Source of the DNA: Pezicula radicicola
Lineage: Eukaryota > Ascomycota > Leotiomycetes > Helotiales > Dermateaceae
Direction of reading: 5' to 3'
Assembly: GCA_003008705.1 (NCBI GenBank)
Contig: PDUO01000041.1
Location: 278,209-342,208, forward strand
DNA: 64,000 nucleotides
This document shows positions 23,823 through 34,592 of this stretch, piece after piece. The notes beneath the pieces were generated by a model. That model worked only from the letters and a program-made list of their open reading frames with translations, was not told the origin of the DNA and made no database searches. Made by a program: the position numbers and the translations under genes. Within the stretch, counting starts at the first letter, position 1, and every line of letters starts with the position of its first letter.

Positions 23823-26052
23823 ATGGTCCAAACCAAACAAAACCAACTAACAGCCAACGAAATCTCCACCCTTCGAACATACATGTCCGCACCCCCCTTC
23901 CAAGCATGGGCATCAAAGCGAAAATATCTCACGTTGGGGAGTGTAAGGGATCATGTTGATTTGAAGCATCTTGCGCACTTGATGCTTGGTGAAGGAGGGG
24001 AAGAAGGTTCCGATAAGGAAGAAGGTGGGAGACAGGAGAGATTAGAGTTGTATCTGAGGAGGATGGTTGGGATGTGGCATTTAATTGGTCCATCTTCATC
24101 ATTACCGTCTACGTCTTCGTCGTTGGGAAAGGAACTGGAACTGGAACTGGAAGCGGAGAACGAAGAGGAGAAAGTGAAGGTAATGAAGCAGGATGGTAAG
24201 AAAGTCCAAGGTAAGAAACAACACCAAGAAAGTAAGAATCGGGAGCGGGTAGAGAAGGAAGAGTTTGGTGGTAAGCAAGGTAAGAAATCCCAATACCAAG
24301 GTAAGGAACACCAACAAGGTAAGAAACAACAAAAAGTGGAAGTGAAGGAAGAGTCTAGCAGTGAGGACCCTGAGGAGGGTGATGGTTTTGTGCAGAAGAA
24401 TGGTGTCTTTGAGCACAGTGTTCCAAAGGACTGTAAGCAAAAGTTTGTTGTGCGAAAGAGCGTCTTCGAGCACCAAAGTCCAAAGGACCGTAAGAAGAAA
24501 CAGGAGTCGGTGAACATCAAGGCAGAGTACAGTAGTAGTGAGGAGGATGAGAAGGCTGGTGACACTAGTGATGGTGTTATCCAGAAGAGAGTCTTCGCGT
24601 ACGGACCAAAGGGCCGTAAGATGCTTGGTGCTTTGCAGAAGAGCGTCTTCGAGCACAGTCCAAAGGACCGTAAGAAACTCAGTGTTGAGAAACAGGAACT
24701 TCAAGGAGCACAGCACTGCGCTCCAGTCATTCCAACACGTACAGAGACGACCAGACGCTTGCTCAAGAAAGTCTTCATCTCGTTTGTCCTCGTCGCAATC
24801 TGCATCTACCTCACTACCTCTGGCAACGATAACGGCCGTGCTACATGCCAAGCGTGGTACGACCGCTACCTTGGCCCATATCTTGGAACTACCATACAAT
24901 GTATGTGCAGCCACTTCGTATTGCACCTCCTCAAGCATGTAGGAATTCCAACTTCAGGTACAATCACCAAAGGCTTGGAGCGACTCCTCGGACGGCATCT
25001 CTTTCAACAGGCGCAAATCCACACAGGACTAGCAACACCAGCTGATAGTATCGTTGATACAAGCGAACCCCAAATCAATCAACCACAAATCCTTCAAGCT
25101 CCAAGCCACCAGCCAAGTTTTCCTCCAGGGCAGATATGGCAATCGGCAATCGGCAGCATATTCACATCGACCTGGCATGCGATCGGCACGGCCGCAAGTG
25201 CGAAATTGAAAGAAGTCGACCCGCTCGAGACAGGCTTGGTTCTCCTTGCTATATTTTATATGTTGGTAGTGACTGTCTGGGTCCTTAGCTCGAAGGCCAA
25301 GCAAGAGCCCATCAAAGTCGAGAGAGGTCGTCCCAACACTGTGTAAGTCCATCCCTTTTTAATCACGTCGTCTCGATCTCGCATCTCAAGGCCAGTCGCT
25401 AACAAGACTTACTTGTCTCAGAGATGGCGGCGCCGTCAAGGGTAAGGGTAGCTTGTTCGCGCCTGCCATGCCTGACAGAAAGGTTTCCCCGGACAGACAG
25501 GGTATGCGTCGTGGCAGAGGAGAAGGTTCTGGGCGAGGACAGAGCTTGACCGGCGAGGATCCGGATAAGCCTGACAGCAAAATCTACACGGACAGACAGG
25601 ATATTCGTCGTAGCGGAGAAAGTCCAGCTCTCTTGTCAACTCCTCGGACCTTCACGATCCCACATAGGCCTGTGGGCTTACCGCCAAGCGAAGATGCTCT
25701 CGCCATTCCAATGCGCTCAACCTCGTTATTGTCCTCGACCATAACCAACACGGCGGCCACTCCAGCAGCTTCGAATTATGGTGTTGGAGCAGGCTCTTTC
25801 GGTGGAACTCCAGGCCCTGGACCATCTGGCGCATCGTTGTCATCGGCAGCATCTCAGGGCCAGGAAGCAGAATCGCGAATGGTGGTGGAGCGCAAGCCGG
25901 TTGGAAGAAGCACGAGTCGTTCGTTAGCGGCGTTGGCGGCGTTGGGACGCAGAGCAGCAGACTTCCCCGAGACGGCAGAGATGCATGCGCTGGTCGAGAG
26001 GGACATGGCGGAGTTGGCGGAGTTGGAGGGCGAGGGCGAGGGCGAGGACTGA
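23823..26052 (+). CDS. Two-exon, two-TM protein with repeated VFEHSPKDRKK motif
   Basis: Exons 23823-25342 and 25422-26052. The intron has GTAAGT, branch GCTAAC and CTCAG, and joins GT+A in phase to give a protein of about 716 aa. I chose the ATG at 23823 (AAGATGG) over 23619 because the earlier codons are leader-like. Residues 1-70 form an ordered N-terminal domain (TANEISTLRTYMSAPPFQAW). Then comes a long K/E/Q-rich segment with four imperfect copies of VFEHxSPKDRKK between about residues 195 and 290. TM1 is near 318-337 (VFISFVLVAICIYLT) and TM2 near 475-495 (LVLLAIFYMLVVTVWVL), enclosing a 135-residue loop with several cysteines. The C-terminal tail is G/R-rich with two 'DRQ' boxes. The basic repeats could be nuclear-import or phospho sites; that is inference. 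Family not recognised. Confidence 0.7.
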
Positions 26053-26172
26053 TTATGAAGGTGTTGTGTTGCTTGTTGATGCTTTGTTTACAGGTAGCAA
26101 TTCAGATTCAAGTCGAGCGAGGTTCGAATACGGATTCCCGAGTCATCTCATCATGTGATCATCACTCCTGGT

Positions 26173-26309
26173 GGTACTGTTGCACCGCATTCGGTACTAC
26201 TCGAGTATCCCTTTGTGCGTCAAACGGCTTTTTGTACAGGGATTCGACATCCCGAGTCGAAGCCGTTTGACGCACAAAGGGATAGTACCGAATGCGGTGC
26301 AACAGTACC
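26173..26309. repeat. Long inverted repeat (hairpin element)
   Basis: The left arm at 26173-26230 and right arm at 26260-26309 are reverse complements over 50 bases (GGTACTGTTGCACCGCATTC ... GTTTGACGCACAAAGG). They are perfect except for an 8-base insertion (CTCGAGTA) in the left arm. The loop is about 29 bases. It lies between the two-TM gene and the secreted-protein gene. Either a foldback/MITE-type element or a hairpin born by template switching. Confidence 0.9.
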
Positions 26310-26620
26310 TTACTCCTATCAGCCACTTGTATGTAGCAGCAAATACTCTCCTTGTACAGTATTATGAGGTATAAATGTAGAAGATAGAGAATAGGAACAA
26401 AGAAAGACCTTTTTTTCAACACGACTTGACTTGAACGGAAGTAGTAATTTTCTTTTTCTTTATACTAAAACCTTCGGTATATCTTTCCAGGCCAATATTT
26501 TTTCTTTTCTTTTCTTTTCGTACATTACCATATCAAAAACATTAATCAATTAATTACATTACCATTTTCACAAACATCACAAAACATCAATCAATCAATT
26601 ACATTATTACATTAAGCATC

Positions 26621-27505
26621 ATGAAGCCTCTTCAAAAGTTTCTCATCTTGTTCATTAGCTTGACCTTCTGCCTTCTCGGGTCTGCTCTCCAAGACGTTGA
26701 GGCCATTCCCCGTCGTACTGGTAGCATTAACGATGATCTTCGCGACAGATGCACCTTGAAATCAAGACTTACACCTACAGAGGTTTCTTCCTTCTCCGAG
26801 TATCTATACTTCCAAGGCTACTGCCTCCGATGGGCCACTAACACCATCCGCATCAACGGTCGAGAATGGGAAATCATCCCCTCTTTATCCGGCATAACAG
26901 TCCGCGCAGCTTTGATCCCAACCTTCAACCGAGCCATCAACGACTTATTCTTATACGCCGATGACCTGATCAACTACAACTCAGCAACATCCTTCACATA
27001 TAAAATCCTAAATGACCATCTCCAGAAACTCAGCCATTCGCCTCTGTCCCCTCACCTCCAAAACGAATACTCAGCAACGACGATCCAAAGCCTCGACGAC
27101 CTCATCCGGAAAGGAGATTATTTGGCCGAACTACACAAACGCGCCGAGTCATCGCTAGCCCTTTTATGGAACCTCTTACACGCCGTAGAGCAGGACTACC
27201 TTTCCAAGTGGTCACAAACCTATCAAGAACAACAACCATCCTTATTTCAATGGACCTTCTCCCTCAGCACGGGTCCATCGCTTGAGAAGCCCCAGGTATT
27301 AGATAAGACTGATCTCGCTGACTTGAAAGAGGTTTTAACTGATATGCACCTCTATATGCAATGGGTCCAGAATCAACTTCGCAATCATCGCGCTTCTTGG
27401 TCTGAGTTCTCTCTGTCCTTGCGTTCTTATCGATCGGATGATCGGATTGAGAATTTGGCTGCGCTTACTCTTGAACAGATTGGTCGGTGGCCTCCTAATT
27501 TGTAG
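26621..27505 (+). CDS. Predicted secreted protein, YADDLI family
   Basis: Intact 294-codon frame; the ATG at 26621 follows a CT-rich promoter and repeated ATCAATCAATTACATTA leader. Residues 1-28 form a good signal peptide (MKPLQKFLILFISLTFCLLG then SALQDVEA). The mature part is helical, with FLYADDLINYN near residue 110, SLDDLIRKGDYL near 165, a hydrophobic LLWNLLHAVEQDYL near 190 and NQLRNHRASWSEFSLSLRS near 255. These match, in order and spacing, the C-terminal domain of the 677-aa membrane protein at 19293-21326. Only two or three cysteines are present, so it is not a typical small cysteine-rich effector. A role outside the cell follows from the signal peptide only. No intron or defect was seen. 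Confidence 0.7.
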   Translation: MKPLQKFLILFISLTFCLLGSALQDVEAIPRRTGSINDDLRDRCTLKSRLTPTEVSSFSEYLYFQGYCLRWATNTIRINGREWEIIPSLSGITVRAALIPTFNRAINDLFLYADDLINYNSATSFTYKILNDHLQKLSHSPLSPHLQNEYSATTIQSLDDLIRKGDYLAELHKRAESSLALLWNLLHAVEQDYLSKWSQTYQEQQPSLFQWTFSLSTGPSLEKPQVLDKTDLADLKEVLTDMHLYMQWVQNQLRNHRASWSEFSLSLRSYRSDDRIENLAALTLEQIGRWPPNL

Positions 27506-29156
27506 AGGAGTTTTTCATTTGGGGAATAGGTTTGAAGGGGGTAGGTAAGGATAGAGGGAGTGGATCGGTGTGTTTTTGTCCTTTTGATTTTGTTGTCGAT
27601 TATTATGTTTGGTATAATGGTGAGGGGTGGAGCGGTAGCTTGTGTCAATTTCGCTTTTGTAATCTCGTTGGGTGTTATGTTATGTTTGGTATACTGTACT
27701 AGTCTTGGAAGGAAATATCGTTCTAATTATAGAAGTAACTATAATAGCAATAATACCAGCAACAATATCACTAGCAAAAATTATGATTGTCTCTGTCTAG
27801 TTAGACAGATTAGTAATTCTTTATCCCTATTTATAAAAGCACGCCGGTATAGAAGGAAGCATTATTCAAGGTTATCACCGTAGAGAAAATAGTCATAGCA
27901 GCGGACAAGAAACAGAAGAAACAGAAGAAGAAGAAGAGAGAAGAGAGAAGAGAGAAGAGAGAAGAGAGAAGAGAGAAGAGAGAAGAGAGAAGAGAGAAGA
28001 GAGAAGACTTCTATTGTTTTAGCTGTGGTAGACAGTATTTCAGCAGCTGTTGCCCGAGTATTTGTATCCTTCCTTCGTACTATATTGTAGTACAGTATTC
28101 AGACAGGATATCCCTTGTAAGAGTGACCAATATAAGCCACTATAGGTGTACTAGACCCAAGAGGCTTCTAAGGATTAAGGAGATGTTTAAGGGAGTTCGT
28201 AAGCTTGCTGCTCTGGCGCAGTATAGTGAGGTGCTTGACGGGCTGGCGGAGGTTATTTTCATGGTAGGTACTAGGAAAGGGGTGCGATATAAATGGTGAG
28301 GTAGTTGAATGGAATGAATTATTCTGAAGGACGTGACTTATTTGATTAGAAGAACTCGACCGTGGTGCTTCCTATCATGGGTCGTTTAGTACCATTTCAT
28401 ATCCAAACTATTAAGAATTCGAGCAAGAGTAACGAAGGCGAATTTTTCGTGAGGAACTTCTTTTCTCTTGGAACTCTCTACTCCTCGAAGAATCAACTCT
28501 GACTCTGAGAACAGTCGAATTAATCATTGCTGTTCTGAGGGAGATCACAAATAGGCTTCCTACGTCGAAATTCGTCGACAGTCGAGTGAGGCAGTATTAA
28601 AGATGATGATAAGTCCTAGTGATAGCTCAAGGTCATATATATTAGCGGTAAGCAGTAATCTTTGGAATGCATGTGCAGCTTCTATTTAGCGTCACCTTAT
28701 ACGCCAATATGGAGTAGCCTCGACTTTTTGCCTTTTGCAAAGATTCTTAGCCCAAAGATAAGCAACAAGAAGTCAGTCGACTTGAGTAAGCATAGCAAGA
28801 AGGATCTTAGTCACTGCGCTGCAAAGATGAAGGCTAGCGGCCTTGAACAACCTGCTGTTGCTTATCGCACAGCGACAGTTCTTCTCCTTATGCTAGACAT
28901 GTCCATTTTAATAGACTCTATTGTCTCGTTCCCGAGTCCTTATCAACCGACAAGGAAGAAGAAACTGATTTAGAAGACGGCCCCTAGGTCTAATATTGGC
29001 TAGCCGACTAACCAACAATAACAACATGGTTTCGGCATGGTTTGGAGTTGGCGAGATTGAAGGAGGTAGAGATTGTGAAGTTGGAAAAGCAGTTACTAAC
29101 GGCGCCTGAGTGGGAATGGAAGCGGAGGAGGACAGGAGGATGACTTAAGGGAGCAG
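27506..29156. other. No supported gene; simple repeats
   Basis: A frame at 27560-27883 after the secreted-protein gene is hydrophobic at first and then simple-sequence (AAYAG/N-rich), and looks non-coding. A Cys-containing scrap at about 28012-28060 (CFSCGRQ) resembles a retroelement zinc knuckle but lacks the later ligands. A plus-strand frame at 28662-28973 has no recognisable domain. Confidence 0.35.
27934..28007 (+). repeat. Heptanucleotide tandem repeat (AAGAGAG)n
   Basis: About ten near-perfect copies of AAGAGAG. Because the period is seven, a reading frame through it would cycle K-R-E. Confidence 0.9.
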
Positions 29157-29408
29157 TTGAGCAAGAGTGAAAGCGCTCGCAAGGCGGCACATCATGAGTT
29201 GGAGAAACTAAAGGTGGCGGCGGTGGCGGCGACGGCAAGGAAGCTGGAAACACTGGAGAAGGCAGTAAAGGTGGAGGAGGTGGAGAAAGAGAAGTTGGAG
29301 ATGGCTGCGGAGTTGGCGACAGCAGATAGGACGTTTGAACGAGTCATGGGAGAGCGGGAGAAGTTGCGCGCTGCACTGGAAGACAAAGGCAAGAAAGTTC
29401 GTCGGTGA
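29157..29408 (+). pseudogene. Coiled-coil gene fragment
   Basis: An 83-codon frame with strong heptad character (LEKLKVAAVAATARKLETLE, then EKEKLEMAAELATADRTFE). It is preceded from about 29036 by more coiled-coil coding sequence (LELARLKEVEIVKLEKQLL) in another frame, with a stop between. No ATG opens the full stretch. It looks like the decayed remainder of a longer coiled-coil gene. Family not identifiable. Confidence 0.4.
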
Positions 29409-29697
29409 GCGTTGAGGGGCGAAGAGGTGAAGAGGTGAGGAGGGGGTTGAGGAGATATGATGAAGCGAGAGATTGGGGACGGGAGTGTGTGGATGAGGTA
29501 GGTAGAGAGCGAATGAAGATATACTTTAAGAAAATAATTAAGTGAAGGGTGGTGAAGAGTCCTATTGTTTGGCTTCGCAATGGTATTGTAAGACAGGACA
29601 GTTTTAATCTTGTGAGATTGGTTTAGACTCTAATTATCGTAAGATTTCGTTTATAGTTAGAGAATGAAGGGGTATGAAATTCGAGGTAGAAAAACGG

Positions 29698-29766
29698 TGT
29701 ACCTGTTACTTTATAATTCTCTTGTAGCAGGTGCACCATAACTTGCCCTTAAGAAGAAGGTGCCAC
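29698..29766. repeat. Hairpin repeat, copy 1
   Basis: GTGTACCTGTTAC, a 14-base AT-rich loop, then GTAGCAGGTGCAC, followed by ATAACTTGCCCTTAAGAAG. The arms pair except for two C-to-T type differences. A second copy lies about 393 bases downstream. Confidence 0.75.
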
Positions 29767-30090
29767 CCTTCATTATACCTTTTGCACTGTGGGAGCATGT
29801 ACCGGTGGATGACTGTCGGCAGTAGGAGATGATTTAGGGAGAGGAATTCGAAGAAGAATTATGTGAGTTGGCGCTTTCTGTAGAAGAGCTAGGTGGTAGC
29901 GGTGTTGAGAGTGACGCGGAGCAATGCGAGGGAGACTTGGAGCAGGCGAGTGGAGAACGTGGGTAGGGATTTGGATAAAGATATAAACAAAAGCAGATTG
30001 TGAAATTAAGCGACGTAGGTGACAGTTCAACTAAAAGCGACAATGCCTAATAATAAATAAGGCAGGCTGAAATTCAAAGTTACGAGAGTG

Positions 30091-30157
30091 GTGCACCTAC
30101 TACCTTATAATTCTCTTGTAGCAGGTGCATTATAACTTGCTCCTAAGAAGGTACCTC
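30091..30157. repeat. Hairpin repeat, copy 2
   Basis: GTGCACCTACTAC, loop CTTATAATTCTCTT, then GTAGCAGGTGCAT and ATAACTTGCTCCTAAGAAGG. It is a direct repeat of the sequence at 29698-29766 and borders the AT-rich island that follows. Confidence 0.75.
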
Positions 30158-30169
30158 CTTATCTTCAGT

Positions 30170-30430
30170 ATAATTAGGGTTTTAAAGTTTTATAGGATAT
30201 ACTATAGCTTAAATTACTTATAGCAATATTAAGTAAGGTTTTTAAGTTTAGAAATTGTAAATATAATATTTCTTTATTATTAGTAATAGTATATAAGCCT
30301 TTATTAGTATTATATAACTTAACTTTTATTAATAATAACTAGTCTATTATATTAATAGTATTTATTAGTATTATTCTTATTATAATAACTTTATTACAAT
30401 ACTTTATAAAAGTAATAAGTTTACTTTAAT
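30170..30430. repeat. AT-rich, RIP-like island
   Basis: TpA-rich, with no frame. It begins directly after the second hairpin repeat copy, so the hairpin may be one end of the eroded element. Confidence 0.55.
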
Positions 30431-30449
30431 TCAAATAGGCCCTACTATG

Positions 30450-30970
30450 ACCGTATCTTGAATACTCCCCAAGACCAGCCCATTAACGAGGAAGTGAAAA
30501 GCAAAATTGAGGAGTTCAACATCACACTTAAAAAGCTCAACACAAGGCACTATTTCCCTGGCGATTAGCAAGGCAACGTGCTAATCAACGAAGACAGAGC
30601 AAAAGTCCAAGTAGCGAGGAAGTCGACCAAAGCAAAGGAAGCGAAAGCGAAAGAGGCTACAAATGTTGCAACAGCAGGAAGAGCAAAGATACGATATCTA
30701 TCGAAGACTCATGTTCTCCCGGACGGCCGGGAGATCATAGCCGGTCGTCAGCATAGCCGGTTCAGGAAGCTTGATAGCAAACCAACTCTTGTTGTTGCCT
30801 CCGATCAAGGCGAAGATCCATCAGTGGTAATCACAACAGGCAGAGCTGTTAGTGCACTAGACACAAATGAATACTTCAGATTGCCTGGAATTAAGCAGCT
30901 CGCTAAGAAAAGGGAGAATTGCGAGAAATCAAAAAACGTAGACGTGGAGGGACCAAACAGATTATTGTGA
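30450..30970 (+). pseudogene. Basic hypothetical protein fragment
   Basis: The frame 30578-30970 encodes about 130 residues with a K/A-rich start (ARKSTKAKEAKAKEA), RIRYLSKTHVLPDGREIIAG and a C-terminal FRLPGIKQLAKKREN. Upstream (30450-30568) similar coding-like sequence (YDRILNTPQDQPINEEVKSK) is in the same region but ends at a TAG. No family is recognised. The position next to an AT island suggests a transposon-borne gene, for example a transposase tail, but this is a guess. Confidence 0.3.
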
Positions 30971-33834
30971 CCTTATATGGTGTGCTGTTGGAGAACGCAA
31001 AACAGGAATATTCGGCAAAAACCCCAGAGCCGCTAAGGGATAATGTCTTGTCAAAATGTCGTACGGACTAGTGCTTATAACTAGGTCAGATCTGTAAAAT
31101 GTCATTACAAAGAAGAGTGCCAACAGCCGAATTAAACAATACTGTGCGAAGAAGGAGATCACTCCACCATGGAAAGTCGAGCCGAAATCCGACAACATGC
31201 TAAGGTCTATGAAGAATTTGTATATTCTCACAGCATTAGCAACAGCAGGATCGGCAGCGAAGAGTTCTACTTGGACAACAGGAAATTCGCCAGAGGGCAG
31301 CTCGGAGATTAAGTCACATCAAGCTCAGATGGCCGCTTTAGAAAAAGAAATTCGACGGCCTGCGGCCTGCGGCCGCTAGACTGACTCTTGGGAAGCAAGA
31401 CTAATTAGTTCTTACTATTGTGGCCATATTATTCCATTTCAGAGCCTACGGTAATATTGCCTTAGGCAGAAGTTACCTGAATCAATTTCTGCATGAAATG
31501 GATTCGCATCTTACTCCAAAAGGCAAAATGTCCTCGACTTGCCAGGTTTTAGCCCCATGTTTCGGAGCCTTAGGCGAAAAAATAAGGTACGCGAAAGCAC
31601 CACTTCTGCCTAAAATTGCCTCGATTAAGTTTTACGCCAAGAAACTCTATTTTCTAGCAGTAATAAATACCTACCCTATCTATTGAAAAGACCCGTAATT
31701 TATTGGGGGATTGATCTAAACTAGAAAGCGGTGCGCGAAAACTATCTACGATTTACCGGAGCAAATATTTTCCATTCCCGTCATCACGTGGCTAAACCAC
31801 CTCCACAGTACCTCCTTTTCTTCTTTTCAGTCGTGCCTCGTCCTTTTTCTTTCGTATTTCATTCGTTCCTCATTCCATTCCCAAGAGCATATAAACCCTT
31901 AGAATGGAAGTTAATTGATTGGTGGTCCGTCGGGACTGGCATAGAACCGTACTAAAAGGAACGTCTCTACGCCTTATTCTACTTCTCTTTCCCTTTCCAT
32001 GTCTACTTTCTTGTATTGTACCTTCCTCCATTAACTAAGCAATAATACTTGTTCACTTGGCGGTTCCCGCGTCGTCCAAATTTAAACATTCCCCACAATT
32101 GACCCCTTGCTTGCAAAACATAAAAAATATTACTATACTATCTTTTATAATAGTCAATGTCTATACTACTGATTCTCATTCAATGGTATTTATAATTAAT
32201 CTTAGTATGTATCGACTTCCGGCGAATATTTTTATGTACTTTAGTAGTAGTAGTAGAACGTGATTGAAATGGTGTACTGTATTTTTAGTACGAAAGTACA
32301 AATACTAGATTCCATCCAGCTCGGCGCACTTTCTTTCGACTTCCTTCCGCCTTACCACGCTTAAAGCATACAAACAACCCTGTGAGTCCCAATAATAATA
32401 ATATACTAAAACCTAATAGTACTACTATGCTTTTTCGAGAGGGCCTGCTTGATTAAAGTACGATAGCTTATATTTTTAAGGAACCTATCTAATTTTACTA
32501 GTAGAAAAGTCTTCCCCCCCTTAACATTTCCCTTCACTATCGTTTATCTCACCACTATTACTATTATTATTACTATCGCCACCATCGCCACTATCACCAC
32601 CATCACTATCACCACCACTATCACCGAGCTCCAAACTCGAAATCTACGTCCAAGTCCTTAGCATCCCGCTTAGTACGAAGCCGTGACGAATTACACGATT
32701 CTATACAACACACTCTTTTTCGAACCTTTACTCAATTACCATTCCGATCGTGCACAGCCAACTTGATATAATACAATCAGCGATAGGATTAGATTACAGC
32801 AAGTAGCGAGGATAGGGAACTTAATAACATCTACAAACTACGATACTCCAGACAAGCGGAATCGAAATGCCTTAGAAGAAAGAAGTCTAGATAATTGCCT
32901 TACTTTGCTACTATATCGTTTCACTTTCCGTTTTAAAGATCCAAAAACGGCGTAAACCTAGCACTAGAACGATTGTGGAATTCTAGGCAAGGGATAGAAG
33001 TCCAGTGGAGGTTTTCGAGAGAAGAAGCGAAATACACACGGACGTGATGGACCGAGGCTAGCAGCTGAGTAGTGCAGCAAGTAAATTATCTCTTGCTATG
33101 GATATGAAATTTTTAAGCTGTTGAATGAGATTGAAGAGCCTGGTGGTAGATGTGTCGCTTTCCGCGAGGTTAAATGTCATAGTAATGGCGACCAGGATGC
33201 CAACATAAATGAATCTTTCGAGAACGAAGTGGCTTGTTGATGATGTCTCTATGCCACTACCACTGCTACTACCACTATTAATGTAACCGTTACTGCTATT
33301 TTACTCCTACTGTAACTACTATCGCAACTGTAACCTGTCGCTAAAACCGCTTCTAGTAGAAAGTGTTTGTAGCGTTAGCTTAAGAACTGATACCTGTACC
33401 GTCCGCTTTCCTTAATCAGCTATTTATCCTACGTTCCCACTGCTCTTAGCTTTAGAAATTTGTAGAATGTCATGTAATTGGGGGCTGCCCTGCATTATTA
33501 TCAGCGACCGTAACAGGAAGTTCGTTGGTCAATTCCGGCGCGGCATTTTCAAAGCGCTCAAGGTCGCCTCGCCCTTCTTTTCAGCACATCATATCACCTA
33601 CAGACGGATAGAGCACCAGAACGTATGAATGCCACGGTAGAAATCGCTCTACGATTCTGTATTATAATGTTAAACGATCTCTGCAAGTGGCCGTCAGTCT
33701 TACTGCGAATGCAGTTGGCGGTAAACAATTCCACGAAGTACAGTTCCACTCGTAAGACCCCTACCGAAATCATGCACAGATTTTGCGCATGAGAAGCGCT
33801 GGATTTTATGGTTTTAAATGACGACGTAGATTTG
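30971..33834. other. No supported gene
   Basis: Many short frames (31197-31379, 31420-31686, 31731-31955, 32057-32263) with no recognisable domains. On the minus strand, about 33063-33240 reads as a hydrophobic piece (YVGILVAITMTFNLAESDTS) that could be an orphan membrane-protein exon. Confidence 0.35.
32545..32632 (+). repeat. Trinucleotide-type simple repeat (ACT/ATC/ACC)
   Basis: An interrupted run of CAC/TAT/CAC triplets (ACTATTACTATTATTATT then GCCACCATCGCCACTATCACC). No frame uses it. Confidence 0.7.
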
Positions 33835-34200
33835 CTAGTGTTGAATAAAAATCCCGTTGTAGAGGCCGCCGTCCATGAGGCAATGAATAAGGGCCAAATT
33901 CAGGGGGTCGTCGTAGTAGGCAAGCTTACGGACGATTTTGAATGGCAAGTCGGCAGTGTTCTTAGCATCCTCGTCGTTGGCGAGAATGCGCTCCCGGATC
34001 CTGGCCCATTGCTTATCATCTTTATATTCCTTGGGAAGCTCCGCCCGAAGTTCCCTGCTTATTTCCACCGTCGCCACTGCAGTAGAAAAGCCTGCACTGC
34101 ACTATCATTATAGGAATAGGAACGGGAACTTCATTAGCGGCTTTAGACATAAAGTTTTTAGTCTTCGTGCTGTTGTGATAAGCTTTGGCAGAGGAGGATT
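33835..34200 (-). mobile_element. Ty3/gypsy polyprotein scrap
   Basis: The minus frame 33835-34077 reads TVEISRELRAELPKEYKDDK, then QWARIRERI and ADLPFKIVRKLAYYDDP. This is the pattern of the spacer between RNase H and the integrase zinc-binding region in fungal Ty3/gypsy polyproteins (a 'D-x-x-W' run, then 'LPF-x-x-x-x-G/KL-x-Y'). The preceding part (about 34080-34200, KNFMSKAANEVPVPIPIMI) is in a shifted frame. The HHCC finger and integrase core are absent. It is an old fragment. Confidence 0.5.
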
Positions 34201-34592
34201 TAGTATAAGAATGATAATAGGAATCGGAATTTTGGGCACCTGATTTATACATGGATATGATTAGCCCTACGCTCCTTAAGAAGTCCGCTGAGCGTTGGCG
34301 CGGTAGTTGACGTTGTGATAGTATGTATATCCGGCGGGGAAGCTCTGCGCAGTGATACAATAAGTAGTTAGTAATGTAGTAGGTAGAATAACAGGGATAG
34401 TAGGGTAGATGAGGTGGGTATTGAGGAGTTTTATCCCAGAATCTGATCCAGCACAATAACAAACTCAACCTAAAACCAAATCCCATCCCTCCTACATCCC
34501 ATCTCTTAACCTACATCCTCTTTACCAGTTTACCATCCTATCCCAACCAAACACCACCACCACCACCACCACCAAGAACAACAACAAGCTCC
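34201..34592. other. Intergenic, nothing recognised
   Basis: A minus-strand frame covers part of it but looks like a shadow. A CCA repeat (ACCACCACCACCACCACC) lies at 34551-34572. Confidence 0.4.

Noticed and set aside
24102..24938. 278-codon leucine-rich minus-strand frame.
   Set aside because: Antisense shadow of the K/E/Q-rich exon of the two-TM protein, whose plus frame has TM segments, repeats and an in-phase intron.
28012..28060. CFSCGRQ-like zinc-knuckle scrap after the heptamer repeat.
   Set aside because: The later His and Cys ligands of a CCHC knuckle are not at the right spacing and no gag-like sequence surrounds it.
32545..32632. Possible CRISPR-like or regularly spaced repeat.
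   Set aside because: It is a simple trinucleotide run without spacers, in a eukaryotic genome.
33063..33240. Minus-strand hydrophobic stretch YVGILVAITMTFNLAES.
   Set aside because: Too short and isolated to call a gene; no ATG and no neighbouring exon could be joined.
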